Origin: Phlebotomus papatasi
Taxonomy: Eukaryota > Arthropoda > Insecta > Diptera > Psychodidae
Direction: 5' to 3'
Assembly (NCBI RefSeq): GCF_024763615.1
Contig: NC_077224.1
Location: 60,646,712-60,710,711 of the forward strand
DNA: 64,000 nt
This document shows, piece after piece, positions 1 to 10,423 of this stretch. The position numbers and the translations under genes were made by a program. Each line of letters starts with the position of its first letter. Position 1 is the first letter of the stretch. The notes under the pieces were generated by a model. The model saw only the letters and a list, made by a program, of their open reading frames with translations, ran no database searches and was not told the origin of the DNA.

Positions 1-382
1 AAAGAAATTAATGAAATACGACACTAAGAAGTTGTTAACAATTGTTATTCAGTGATTACGCGAGTATTATAATGAAGTGAGCTTTATTTTAGCAAAAACA
101 TATGCATTTTGACACTCGAAACACTTCGAAATTCGAACAAACAGTACTTCACCTAGAAACCCGTTGGAAGTTCGAAAATTTAAACCGACGAGTTGCCGAA
201 AAATGAGTACAGTAGACTTTCACTCAATTGGACTATAGTTCCGTTCAGTAATAACCTTCCAAAGAGACAAGGCCACTCCAAAACCAAGCCAAACCTTTTC
301 GAAAATCTACCGGAAACCTGAAATACAAGTTCACGTACTGGCCGCTTTAGCGCTGATTGTTCTGTCATTTCGAATTTCGGTA
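1..382. other. AT-rich sequence with a solo MITE-like end
   Basis: No credible coding sequence is visible. A TA at 208-209 is followed by CAGTAGACTTTCACTCAATT, which resembles the terminal inverted repeat of the MITEs at 383-705, 945-1288 and 1749-2088. It may be the left end of another copy. The rest is unassigned. Confidence 0.35.
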
Positions 383-705
383 CAGTAGACTCTCGCTAAT
401 TCGGCTTCTTTAACATCGGGCTACTTTTTAATTCGGGCAACAGTTAAATTCGAAAAAAGATTGTTAACATTTTTCAAGTTGAATATCCAATGAAGCAAAT
501 TTGCCATGTTTTGTCTCAGTTGTGATATGATTTTGCATTATTGACGGGCTTTCATGAAATTTACAATTAATATGAGTATGTAAACTTAATATGAGTATGC
601 AGATAAACAAAAGATCGTTGCATTTCAAACAATGTGATGCCCGAATTTCTCTCTAATTCGGTTGACATTTCGGTCCCAAATGCCCGAATTTGAGAGAGTC
701 TACTG
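383..705. mobile_element. MITE, CAGTAGACTCTC-end family, copy 1
   Basis: The element starts CAGTAGACTCTCGC and ends with the inverted match GAGAGAGTCTACTG. It is flanked by TA on both sides (381-382 and 706-707), as in Tc1/mariner/pogo-type insertions. It has no coding capacity at 323 bp. Internal 'attcgg' and 'gggc' motifs repeat near both ends. Copies at 945-1288 and 1749-2088 share its body. Confidence 0.75.
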
Positions 706-944
706 TATTCTTAACACTTCAATCTTCAACAATGGCAACGGCAGTGCGTAAACGTTTACTGCAAATAGTGAATTTTTGTGTAGTTTTATGGAATTTCATG
801 ATGGCAGAACGTTTTGTTTCTCACGGATTAAACGTTCGATCTTCCAACAGGATTTAGGTAAGTTCTCTGATATACTTTCAAAACGGCATAGCAAAAACAT
901 TAACCGGAGAGAGCTCTAAAATCGGGAAGGTTTTCTGAAAGAGA

Positions 945-1288
945 GGTTTCTCAATTGGGCTACCTCTCATTCGGATGGATTTTCTGTTTCGAAAAATGTT
1001 GTTGACAACTTTCACGTTTGATTACGTTTGTCTAATGAAGCAGATTTGCTCAAATTCGCTGTAATTCCTCTTATTTTATCATGCTTCTTTATAATTGAGC
1101 GCTTTTTGTGAAATTTACAATGACTGACAGATGGCAAATTTCATGAAATTTCACGTTTTTCCGCCTATCGTAGATGGAGACTTCGGTGAAATTTCATGAA
1201 ATCTACCATCTATAACTGTGACGCCTAAATCTATCGATAATTCGGATGACATTTTGCACCTAATGCCCAATTGAGAGAGAGTCTACTG
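945..1288. mobile_element. MITE, CAGTAGACTCTC-end family, decayed copy 2
   Basis: The right end GAGAGAGTCTACTG followed by TA (1289-1290) matches copy 1. The body (aatgaagcagatttgc, gaaatttacaat) aligns with 383-705 in the same orientation. The left end, near 'gagaggtttctcaattgg', has diverged, so the left boundary is approximate. Confidence 0.55.
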
Positions 1289-1746
1289 TAAGTTCATGAA
1301 AAGATCATTTATATCTTAAATACAAATGACACTTTGAAATTTTCAGTGAAATTTCATGAAAATTCACAGTGAAAATTCACCGAGTGAAAATTCATGAAAT
1401 TTCACGATTAAATCCGACCATTCCCGAAGATTCATGATGTGATATCTTAAAACATTTTTCCATCCTGACTCCTGAAATTCCACAAAATTATACATAGAAA
1501 AACACTTTTTGCAGCAAACATTTACGCTTTGTTATTGACAATTGAAGTGCTAAGTATATCGAAAATTCGAAATAGTAAAACAGCCAGCGATAAAGAGGCG
1601 AATATGTGAACTTGCACTTTAGAGTTTAGACTTTCGATCAATTTTCGAATGGGTTTAACCTCGTTTTGCAGTGTTTGCTGTGGTTATTGCTCTTTGAAAG
1701 GTTATTATGGAACAGAGCCTAAATATCTAGGATTTCCTTTAGGGCA
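1289..1746. other. AT-rich spacer with short repeated tgaaattt motifs
   Basis: The stretch 1289-1420 holds several close repeats of 'tgaaatttcatgaaa' and 'gtgaaaattcac', which also occur in the neighbouring MITE at 1135-1200. No ORF or RNA signature is supported. Confidence 0.4.
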
Positions 1747-1748
1747 TA

Positions 1749-2088
1749 CAATAGACTCTCTCAAATTCGGGCATTTAGGACCGAAATGTCAGCCGAATTA
1801 AACAGAAATTCGGGCGACAAATTTTTTGAAATGCAACGATTTTTTATTAATGTGCATATAGATATTGAGTTTACACACTCATATATAACGTAAATTGCAT
1901 GAAAATCCCTCAAAAATGTAAAATCACATCAAAACTAAGACAAACCATGCCAAATTTGAGCATATTTGATTCATTTGATAATCATAATCAAACTTGAAAA
2001 ATGACAACAAACTTTTTTCAAATGTAACTGCTGCCCGAATTAAAAAGTAGCCTGATCTTAAAAGAGCCGAATTAGCGAGAGTCTACTG
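1749..2088. mobile_element. MITE, CAGTAGACTCTC-end family, inverted copy 3
   Basis: This copy starts CAATAGACTCTCTCAAATTC and ends GCGAGAGTCTACTG, flanked by TA (1747-1748 and 2089-2090). Relative to copy 1 it is inverted: the 'caaattcgggcattt' end is on the left. It is 340 bp and non-coding. Confidence 0.75.
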
Positions 2089-2429
2089 TAATTATAATTT
2101 ATATATTCATATTTTACCAAGTATATAAAATTGTTCTGATTTTTCGACTCTTTTTATTCACGTAAAAAACTGGATGACAAATTATTATGGTAATATTTGG
2201 TAAAGTACTTTTTACCAATTCTTTTTTCGAGAAATCTAAAAATTGAAGAACATAAACCAGTCCGAATTCCCGCTTGAATTGTATTGAATTCCACACGATC
2301 GACAACTTGCTCACTCTCTAAAAGTCGTAAAAAGTTCTATTCAAAACAATACCAAATTCGAAATTATGTTTGAATTTTTCGAACATCAACGACATTTTGT
2401 GGAAATAGAAAGCTATTCTTTCCGATTCT

Positions 2430-2643
2430 TTCGGTACAGAAGTAGATCTTGAAAAATTCGAAAATCCATTTGAAGATCCAAATTACTTCTAATTACTTTC
2501 GCAAAATGGCTGAAGTACATCCTGTTCAAATTTCGAAGTGCTCAAGTGTGAAAATTTGACCGTCTTCACATTTGTTGTGAGGAAAAAAACAGAACAATGA
2601 CGTTTACTGTTCTTGCTCCAGTATTTAATCACTCCATATTCAC
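2430..2643. repeat. Dispersed repeat, first half, split by the foldback element
   Basis: In reverse complement this segment aligns with about 58681-58880 (shared 'atggagtgattaaat', 'gagcacttcgaaat', 'cattttgcgaaa'). The other half of the same copy is at 7408-7650. The repeat is therefore the target into which the 2647-7404 element inserted. The left limit is approximate. Confidence 0.6.
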
Positions 2644-2969
2644 TGACAAGGGAAGGTCTCGGACCTTCGGACGAATTTCTTTATGAAACTTTGCATATTA
2701 CCTAATTTGGGCACGTCAAATACGATGGTGATAGTAAGAAACCTTGCAATTTGTTGTGTCACCCGTTACAGGGGGGGTGTTTGGGGGACAAAATTCACAT
2801 TTTTGGCTGTAGGAGCCAGAGGGTTGAAGATAGCGACTTGGGGTCTTCGGGTGACCCCCCCATAAGTTGACCTGGGGAATCTAAATATAACCTTCGTTTT
2901 TCCCCCACCCCTCCCCTTTCCCTAAAAACACGTTTTTCTGTAATACCTCGAAAACTACTCTTCAGATAA

Positions 2970-3070
2970 TTTTCATTGGCTGATATGTTTTAGACCTTGT
3001 CCAGACGGATATTTCGTCCATACATGCCAATGACCTTGAAAAATTCCTTCATGGTGTTTTTCAAGGTCAA
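2970..3070. repeat. Shared dispersed-repeat core inside the left FB arm
   Basis: The words 'gatatgttttaga', 'gtccagacg' and 'atatttcgtcc' appear here and, inverted, at 6981-7081. Variants occur at about 17515, 21897, 24950, 37215 and 58395 in repeats that otherwise differ. The FB arms therefore share a module with the main dispersed repeat family of this window. Confidence 0.5.
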
Positions 3071-3699
3071 ATGTACTACGCTCAAAAAACTCACTTTTTT
3101 CAGACAATTTTATTAAAGCATAATTTTTTAAGAACCCTAATCGATTGCTTAATCAATATAAGCCAATTTAAGCCACTTTAATTCCATTGACACGCTTTTG
3201 ACATTTATATATATTTCAAACCCAATTGTCATTTTAAAAATATTTTATTTGATTTGACACCTAATATTTGATTTTGACTGATTTCCTGAAGTAAGACATC
3301 ATGCTAATGCAATTTTCATTAAATTTGTGAAATTTATGAAATTTACAAGGAAATTTATGAAATTTTATGAAACTTATGAAAATTTACTTGATAATATTTT
3401 AACGACTGCTGATTAATCATTTTCAATTTATAGCATGGATTATCATTTGTAAATGAAACGAAATAAGCCATATTAGGAGAAAACCAAAATCTATTACGAC
3501 AATAATATATTGAATTTCAAGTGTATAAAAAGATTTATATGTAATCATGAACAAAAAATGCTAGTTTCTGGAAGGCATAATTTTCAAAACTAAATATTTT
3601 AAAATCACACTAAACATTTTTAAAAACTACGCAGAACCATCACAAAACGGTAAAAAGTATATTTAAAACAAGTGTAGTTCAAGTATAAAACGACTAACC

Positions 3700-3973
3700 C
3701 TGTCCTACAAATAGCTCAAGTATAAAATGGTTAAAGAAAACACTACAAATACGCACAACTCAATCATAAAACGGTTCACTTTGCATCTAAAAACACGCAC
3801 ATCTTTATCATAAAACGGTTAAGATCGTTCTTAAAAACTAGCACAGCTTGAAACATAGACCGGTTAAGATTGTGCTTAAAAATCCGAAAAACTGAATCAT
3901 AAAATGCCCAAGATTGCGCTCAAAATTACGCACAGCTCAATTATAAAACGGTAAGTGCGCTTAAAATTGCGTA
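3700..3973. repeat. About 41-bp tandem repeat array, left part
   Basis: Degenerate units contain 'cataaaacggt' and 'gcttaaaa' about every 41 bases. The array is cut by the MITE at 3974-5136 and continues at 5139-5490. Units in this half are in the opposite orientation to those at 5505-6330. Confidence 0.7.
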
Positions 3974-5136
3974 GGGGAAACTGGGGCACCACCAAACAGG
4001 GGTACCACCAAACACTGCGATTTTTTAAATTGGTATAAGATTTCAGAGAATGAGACTTACGTGAAATCATAGATACTATAGGGATGCTTGTCCAGAGAAA
4101 GAATGATCCACATAATTCAAGTAGTTTAGAAATAAGAATTTTTTTTCGCAAAATTGTGAGATTTTGATAATTTTAGTCATTTATATATCTACCTGGAAAA
4201 CTGAAATAAGTTACATCAAATTTCACTACACCAGTACTTTCCTACATGTTTTGGGATAATATTTATGTATCTACTAAAGAAATTATTGTTCACATTTTTT
4301 TAAAAGAATATAAAATCCATCACAAAACAGAGTTTGGGGCATCAACAAACAGGAAAATTTCTCACAATTACAGATGTCGCGAGCGTAGCTTGAATGGCAA
4401 AATTTTTCCTCTTATCTTTCTTACTCTTCATCTCCCTCTTTGTTCTATTTCTGAAATTTATATCCATTCATGGGATTTTCATTCAAAACTCAGGAGAAAT
4501 ATAGTTTCAAGAACCCAATTTTGAATTAAATGATTTTAATGATTCTTAAATGATTTTAATCAAGGATTGACGAATAATTTCTCGATTTCATTACAAATAA
4601 TAATCAGAAGAGCGCGCAAAATTTGAACTTTAGGTATAGTGTTTGCCACGAATTTAGTGGCGCTGCTTTCCAGTCAGAAGTCCAATGTTGTCAAAATAAT
4701 GAAAAATCCATTGAAAAGAAAAATATGTTCGGTGTGCAGTGCTTTAGTTTTTTGCTATTTTGGTCACTCATTCCAAATTTTGCAGTGCTTTTTTGAAAAT
4801 TATTTACATTTTCAATACCTTCTTTATAATTAAGAGTTGTGGTGAATGCCCAAAATAACTTCAATGGGTGAGAAAAAGAGGTGTTTTTTGGTGCCCCAGA
4901 AAGTGTTTATTGGTACCCCAGGTGGTTGGAAAAAAGCGAAAAATGCATGGTGATACAATTTTCCTTTTTACGGAAAATTGAAGTGCTTCACATCATCCTT
5001 GCATACATTAATATGCAGCCTATACCTGAGACCATAACATGGGGTAAGCAACATTTTTCTAAAATTCACAGTTTTCTTAGGAAATTCAATCAAAATCGCA
5101 TCTTTCAAAATTGTTTGGTGGTACCCCAGTTTCCCC
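3974..5136. mobile_element. MITE, GGGGAAACTGGGG family (ACCACCAAAC type), nested in the FB element
   Basis: This 1,163-bp element has inverted ends GGGGAAACTGGGGCACCACC and the matching CCCCAGTTTCCCC, flanked by TA at 3972-3973 and 5137-5138. The subterminal motif 'ACCACCAAAC' occurs twice at the left end, and its inverse recurs at 4880-4925 and 5113-5136. Its body aligns with 37423-38374 (e.g. 'tttcctacat', 'gagaaatt'). It interrupts the 41-bp array, and the mirror arm at about 6056-6100 is uninterrupted, so it is younger than the palindrome. No transposase is present; short ORFs inside look like chance. Confidence 0.8.
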
Positions 5137-5138
5137 TA

Positions 5139-6330
5139 CATCTCAATCATAAAACGATAAATGCGCCTAAAATCACGCAAAGTTCGATCGTGAAACGACA
5201 AATGCGCTTAAAATCATACACAGTTCAATCATAAAACGGTAAATGCGCTCAAAATCACGCACAGCTCAATTATAAACCGGTTAAGATTTCGCTTAAAATT
5301 ACGCACAGCTCAAAAATGAAACGGTAAATGTGCTTAAAATTACGCACACCTCAATCATAAAACGGTAAATGTGCTTAAAATTACGCACCGCTCAATCATA
5401 AAACGGTAACTCTTAAAATCACGCGCAGGTCAATTATAAAACGGTAAATGCGCTTAAAATCACGTACAGCTTAATCATAAAAGATTGCGCAGTATAAGGC
5501 GCATTCTTAACCGTTTCATGATTCATGTGTGTGTGATTGTTAGCGCAATCTTGACCGTTTATTAATTAATCTGTGCGTGATTTTGAACGTAAGTTTAACA
5601 GGTTTATGATTGAGCAGTGCGTGATTTTGAGCGTAATCTTTAGCATTTTATTTTTGAACTTTTGCGCATTTGCGATTTTAAGATTAAGCTGTGCCTAATT
5701 TTAGACACTTTTACCGTTTTATGATTTGGATGTGCGTAATTTTTAGCGCATTTACCGTTTTATGATTGACCTGTGCGTGATTTCAAGCGCATTTGTCGTT
5801 TCACGATCGAAAATTGCGTGATTTTAGGCGCATTTATCGTATTATGATTAAGATGTTTTATGATTGAGTTGTGCATAATTTTAAGCACATTTTCCGTTTT
5901 ATGATTGAGCTATGCGTAATTTTAAGCGAATTTGCCGTTTTTTGATTGAGTAATGTGTGATTTCATACGCATTTGCCATTTTATGATTGAGCAGTGTAGT
6001 GATTTTAAGCGTATTTGTCGTTTCACGATCGAAATTTGCGTGATTTTAGGCGCATTTATCGTTTTATGATTGAGATGTGCGCGATTTTAAGCGCACTTAC
6101 CGTTTTATAATTGAGCTGTGCGTAATTTTGAGCGCAATCTTGAGCATTTTATGATTCAGTTTTTCGGATTTTTAAGAACAATCTTAACCGGTCTATGTTT
6201 CAAGCTGTGCTAGTTTTTAAGAACGATCTTAACCGTTTTATGATAAAGATGTGCGTGTTTTTAGATGCAAAGTGAACCGTTTTATGATTGAGTTGTGCGT
6301 ATTTGTAGCGTTTTCTTTAACCATTTTATA
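5139..6330. repeat. About 41-bp tandem repeats and inversion point of the FB element
   Basis: Units read 'cataaaacggtaaatgcgc' up to about 5490 and the reverse complement 'gcgcatttaccgttttatg' from about 5505 on. The switch marks the centre of the foldback. About twenty inverted units follow, with substitutions between units. Confidence 0.75.
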
Positions 6331-7407
6331 CTTGAGCTATTTGTAGGACAGGGTTAGTCGTTTTATACTTGAACTACACTTGTTTTAAATATACTTTTTA
6401 CCGTTTTGTGATGGTTCTGCGTAGTTTTTAAAAATGTTTAGTGTGATTTTAAAATATTTAGTTTTGAAAATTATGCCTTCCAGAAACTAGCATTTTTTGT
6501 TCATGATTACATATAAATCTTTTTATACACTTGAAATTCAATATATTATTGTCGTAATAGATTTTGGTTTTCTCCTAATATGGCTTATTTCGTTTCATTT
6601 ACAAATGATAATCCATGCTATAAATTGAAAATGATTAATCAGCAGTCGTTAAAATATTATCAAGTAAATTTTCATAAGTTTCATAAAATTTCATAAATTT
6701 CCTTGTAAATTTCATAAATTTCACAAATTTAATGAAAATTGCATTAGCATGATGTCTTACTTCAGGAAATCAGTCAAAATCAAATATTAGGTGTCAAATC
6801 AAATAAAATATTTTTAAAATGACAATTGGGTTTGAAATATATATAAATGTCAAAAGCGTGTCAATGGAATTAAAGTGGCTTAAATTGGCTTATATTGATT
6901 AAGCAATCGATTAGGGTTCTTAAAAAATTATGCTTTAATAAAATTGTCTGAAAAAAGTGAGTTTTTTGAGCGTAGTACATTTGACCTTGAAAAACACCAT
7001 GAAGGAATTTTTCAAGGTCATTGGCATGTATGGACGAAATATCCGTCTGGACAAGGTCTAAAACATATCAGCCAATGAAAATTATCTGAAGAGTAGTTTT
7101 CGAGGTATTACAGAAAAACGTGTTTTTAGGGAAAGGGGAGGGGTGGGGGAAAAACGAAGGTTATATTTAGATTCCCCAGGTCAACTTATGGGGGGGTCAC
7201 CCGAAGACCCCAAGTCGCTATCTTCAACCCTCTGGCTCCTACAGCCAAAAATGTGAATTTTGTCCCCCAAACACCCCCCCTGTAACGGGTGACACAACAA
7301 ATTGCAAGGTTTCTTACTATCACCATCGTATTTGACGTGCCCAAATTAGGTAATATGCAAAGTTTCATAAAGAAATTCGTCCGAAGGTCCGAGACCTTCC
7401 CTTGTGA

Positions 7408-7650
7408 GTAACTCTTTTGCCAGCTTTGTAGTTTTATATGTAATAAATTTCCCTCACATTGTTCGAAAATTTAGTATGAAAATTCGAAATTGAATTTGAA
7501 TTCTTCGAACTTCAACGACTTTTTGTGCAAATAGAGTTCCATTTACCTTTTATCCAAGACACTATTGGAGAATCAAAATCTGCTTCTGTTTGGGCTCATT
7601 TACCTTTTATCCCAGACACTTTTGGAGAATGAAACTCCGGTTTTGAACAG
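7408..7650. repeat. Dispersed repeat, second half, split by the foldback element
   Basis: In reverse complement this matches about 58500-58680 ('ccaatagtgtcttggataaa', 'tttgcacaaaaagtcg', 'agagttactc'). A roughly 60-bp stretch containing 'catttaccttttatcc' is tandemly duplicated (about 7548-7600 and 7598-7650). Confidence 0.6.
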
Positions 7651-8277
7651 ACAGAATTTTCATCACAAAGAAAAAAATTATACTTCTAGTAAAGTAACTT
7701 GTAAGTCCTACGGCTTATCTTAAGCTTTTTTTTGTTATGGAAGATCTACAATTTCAAGTGAATTTCACGACGATTTAATTATGTTTTTTTATGTTATTTC
7801 ATTAAATTGTAAAAGTTTATTGGACGATTTTTCTTATGGGTCTTCTAAAAGCAAAAAAGATATGCTTATTTTACTATCGACGTTATTACAGATTTTTTTA
7901 AATATTGTAAACTATTTTTTTTTTATTTATCTTCGAGTATTTCAAAAATTTTAAAAATTATTTCAAGAATATCTTTTAATTTGGTAGTTTTTTTTAGGAG
8001 GATTGAAAACTTTAAACTGCATAAACGTTTATATTTCCAAAATTCTTACCTTAGAAACGCTTCAAAATCGTTAAACTAAATTCAGTGATGTTTATTTTGA
8101 TTTTTTCTTTTGTTTTTTTTTTGTTATTTGGATGGAATCATAAAATTCCGATACTTCTTGGTTTTTTTTTTTCTTTCCTCTCCCTGGAAGAATAATTTGT
8201 GCACTTGACTTTTCCCCGGACATGTCAATCTTTTTCTTTTTGGAATGATCTTTAGCCACTTTGTCCCATGTTTCCGC
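7651..8277. other. AT-rich 3' flank of the phosphatase gene
   Basis: The sequence is T-rich downstream of the minus-strand stop at 8278-8280. A minus-strand AATAAA (plus-strand tttatt near 7923-7930) is a possible polyadenylation signal about 350 bases past the stop. Nothing else is recognised. Confidence 0.35.
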
Positions 8278-8868
8278 TTAAATCTCAGTGTAGAAGTCCG
8301 GACGTCCAATACCCAGAAGCTTGAAGAAATTGGGCAGGAGATATTGCGTATTGAAGCCTATCCAGAAGTACGTGAAGTACTTGTAGAAGAGATCTACAAG
8401 GATCTTTGGTCGATTCTGGAGAGTATCCTCAGAACGACGTATCTGATCCTGAGATTTGCCCAGGACGGCACAGATGAAGGCATATGACACGGATTTGGCG
8501 ATGGCTCTGGTGGCTACGATGGCACACAGACCCAGAACTGTGCGCAGCAGAATCTGGCCCAGCAATCGATGCGAGGGCCAGATGACGGGATAAGGGGGCT
8601 CCGTGGTGGGCACCTTCATGTCACCGGCCTGGTAGTTGATCCAAGCACCAATGTGAATGCCAACGCAGACGGCCAGACACAGGGTTGTGTCTCCGCGCGT
8701 GGGCGTCCAGCGATCGGCTCTTGGGTAGATGGCAATCAGGAGGATGGACACGATGGTGAGTAGAACAGGGGAGAATTTGTGCGAGAGGATGTAGTAGTCT
8801 GCCCAGTCCACGAGAGGAATCAGAGGGAGCATGAGAATGCCAGTAAGGAACAATCCAGCTCCGATGTC
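8278..8868 (-). CDS. Sphingosine-1-phosphate phosphatase-like, exon 2
   Basis: Second exon of the gene whose first exon is 12628-13278. The acceptor is 'tttgcaaacttttccag' directly before GACATCGGAGC; the exon runs in phase 0 to a TAA at 8280-8278 and gives residues 218-413. The first codon supplies Asp218, the last residue of the SRX5HX3D motif begun in exon 1. Several hydrophobic stretches follow (e.g. LLTIVSILLIAIYP, LGLCAIVA), in keeping with the multi-pass C-terminal half of SGPP proteins. The segment WTPTRGDT resembles a tract I recall from vertebrate SGPPs. Exon joining keeps one open frame of 413 codons, close to mammalian SGPP length (about 400-440 aa). The smaller overlapping frames at this locus are shadows. 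Confidence 0.88.
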   Translation of the reverse strand, partial: DIGAGLFLTGILMLPLIPLVDWADYYILSHKFSPVLLTIVSILLIAIYPRADRWTPTRGDTTLCLAVCVGIHIGAWINYQAGDMKVPTTEPPYPVIWPSHRLLGQILLRTVLGLCAIVATRAIAKSVSYAFICAVLGKSQDQIRRSEDTLQNRPKILVDLFYKYFTYFWIGFNTQYLLPNFFKLLGIGRPDFYTEI

Positions 8869-9450
8869 CTGGAAAAGTTTGCAAAAAATGCATTCAAGTC
8901 CAGGATCCCTGGATTTTTATAGGAAATGATCCTGGAACACTTAGCTTACTAAAGAATTTCTTTTTAGGTAAATACGGTGAAAATATTTATCATACTAAAA
9001 TTGAAAAAAATAGAGAGAAATAGTAATATTATTTCTGAGAAAAAGGAAAATTTAAAGAATTTTAGGACACGCCTCCTCTCTGAATATAAAATATGACATT
9101 GTTTTCCTTGTAAAAGTTTTTTTTTTAAAAACATTTAAATTAACTACCGTCGTTGCGGGTGACTTTGCATGTTTTTTCGCTGTTTTTTCAAGTTTACCCT
9201 TTAAAAGTGGATAGTTAAAGCGAAGAGAGGGGGGTTAATGGATAAAATTATTTGTATTCAATTGTCAATGAATGGATTTTGTGCCACTAACATTAATTTT
9301 ATAAAATTTTACTATGTTAAGAAAAAATCAAGAAAAAAAGCTTGCACTGGGGATTAGGTGCGGGTGACTTTGCACTTTTTAATACATACTAAAAATCTAC
9401 AATTTCTGATAATAAACGACAATGAAGATCATCAGTTCTAAAAGCAAGAT

Positions 9451-10213
9451 GCAGGAGACCTACAAGATGACGTGGTCGCCATCTTGATTTGACGTTTCTG
9501 TCCGCCATTTTGAATAACTGTCAAAACTTAAAACTTGTCCTTATTGGACAGAAATTTTAGTTATGTTATTGCTCATGTAAATACCTTTTCAAAATGTATC
9601 TTTTTTCCGACTTAGGTCGAGCAATTACCTAAATACAAAGGATCAAAGTTTAAAAATTTGAAATATTTATATTTTAGCGATCTTTATTTTCTAATCCTGA
9701 ATTTTGATACCTAAACGAAATGCCTCAGTAACCATTAAAAATGATTGAGGCTTTTATTTTATATATTTATTTACCCTTACATAATAAATAAAATAAATTA
9801 AGAGTGCATTTATTTATTAATTTTTTATTTTTTCATATTTGCAAAAAGTATTCCAGATCCTCAAATAAAATGCTGTTACAAACAAAAACACTATTTTTCT
9901 TTTTGTTTGTTTGTTTGTTAGATCACATCGCCTAACGATAGCGCTGTCTTTTTTGCGATGGTTTTGATGAAAGAAACTCCCTGTAGTTCTGTATTCATGA
10001 AAATGTCAAAATTTTGAACTTGGAGCCCCTATATCCAGACAATCACTTGACCTAGGTCGGATTTTATATATGTTCTGAAAAGGCCTTGACATCAGCTACA
10101 ACATACTAAAATTTCAGCTCAATCGGATGAGACTTTTGTTTTGACAGTTATTCAAAATGGCGGACAGAAACGTCAAATCAAGATGGCGACCATACCATCT
10201 TGTAGATCTCGAT
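9451..10213. mobile_element. Foldback MITE in the phosphatase intron
   Basis: Inverted arms of about 75 bp match closely: 'tggtcgccatcttgatttga' on the left and its complement on the right, including 'gtccgccattttgaataact'. Similarity continues more weakly inward ('ccgacttaggtcgagcaa' near 9615 against 'tgacctaggtcgga' near 10047), giving arms of about 200 bp. No transposase is present. The target duplication is not clear, so ends are approximate. Confidence 0.7.
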
Positions 10214-10423
10214 CATTTTATCTTAAGTTCCCAAAAAATTGGATAATTTTTAGCCAAATACTTCTATAATAAAGCTTTATTCCTGAAAATTTCTAGTAAT
10301 TTTCAATAGAAATTTATTCTGGAAATTTTCCGGCCATCGTTATTCAGATCAGGACTGCATCGGTTACAATCGGTGATGGATCTTTAAAGTAACGGTTAAT
10401 TGTTAATTTTAGTTTTAGAGATA

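Larger units (their letters stand above)
2647..7404. mobile_element. Foldback (FB-like) element, 4.76 kb
   Basis: Long inverted-repeat element. It begins CAAGGGAAGGTCTCGG and ends with the exact reverse complement. A 3-bp TGA duplication lies at 2644-2646 and 7405-7407. The outer arms (about 2647-3690 and 6360-7404) are almost identical: the same 60-codon frame occurs in both, at 2683-2865 (+) and 7186-7368 (-). The inner part is a tandem array of about 41-bp units (cgcacagctcaatcataaaa plus cggtaaatgcgcttaaaatt) in one orientation up to about 5490 and the opposite orientation from about 5505 to 6330. This architecture recalls Drosophila FB elements (known), but no homology to them is claimed. 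No transposase is encoded. A MITE at 3974-5136 interrupts the left half. Confidence 0.8.

Noticed and set aside
2683..2865. 60-codon frame duplicated at 7186-7368
   Set aside because: It is identical only because both lie in the arms of the foldback element. The peptide has no domain and begins and ends without gene signals.
3700..6330. Regular repeats that could suggest a CRISPR array or centromeric satellite
   Set aside because: Units are contiguous at about 41 bp without unique spacers, flip orientation in the middle and lie within a mobile element of a eukaryotic genome.
8569..8893. Frames overlapping the phosphatase second exon
   Set aside because: They are shadows of the coding exon, which has motif and splice support in its own frame.
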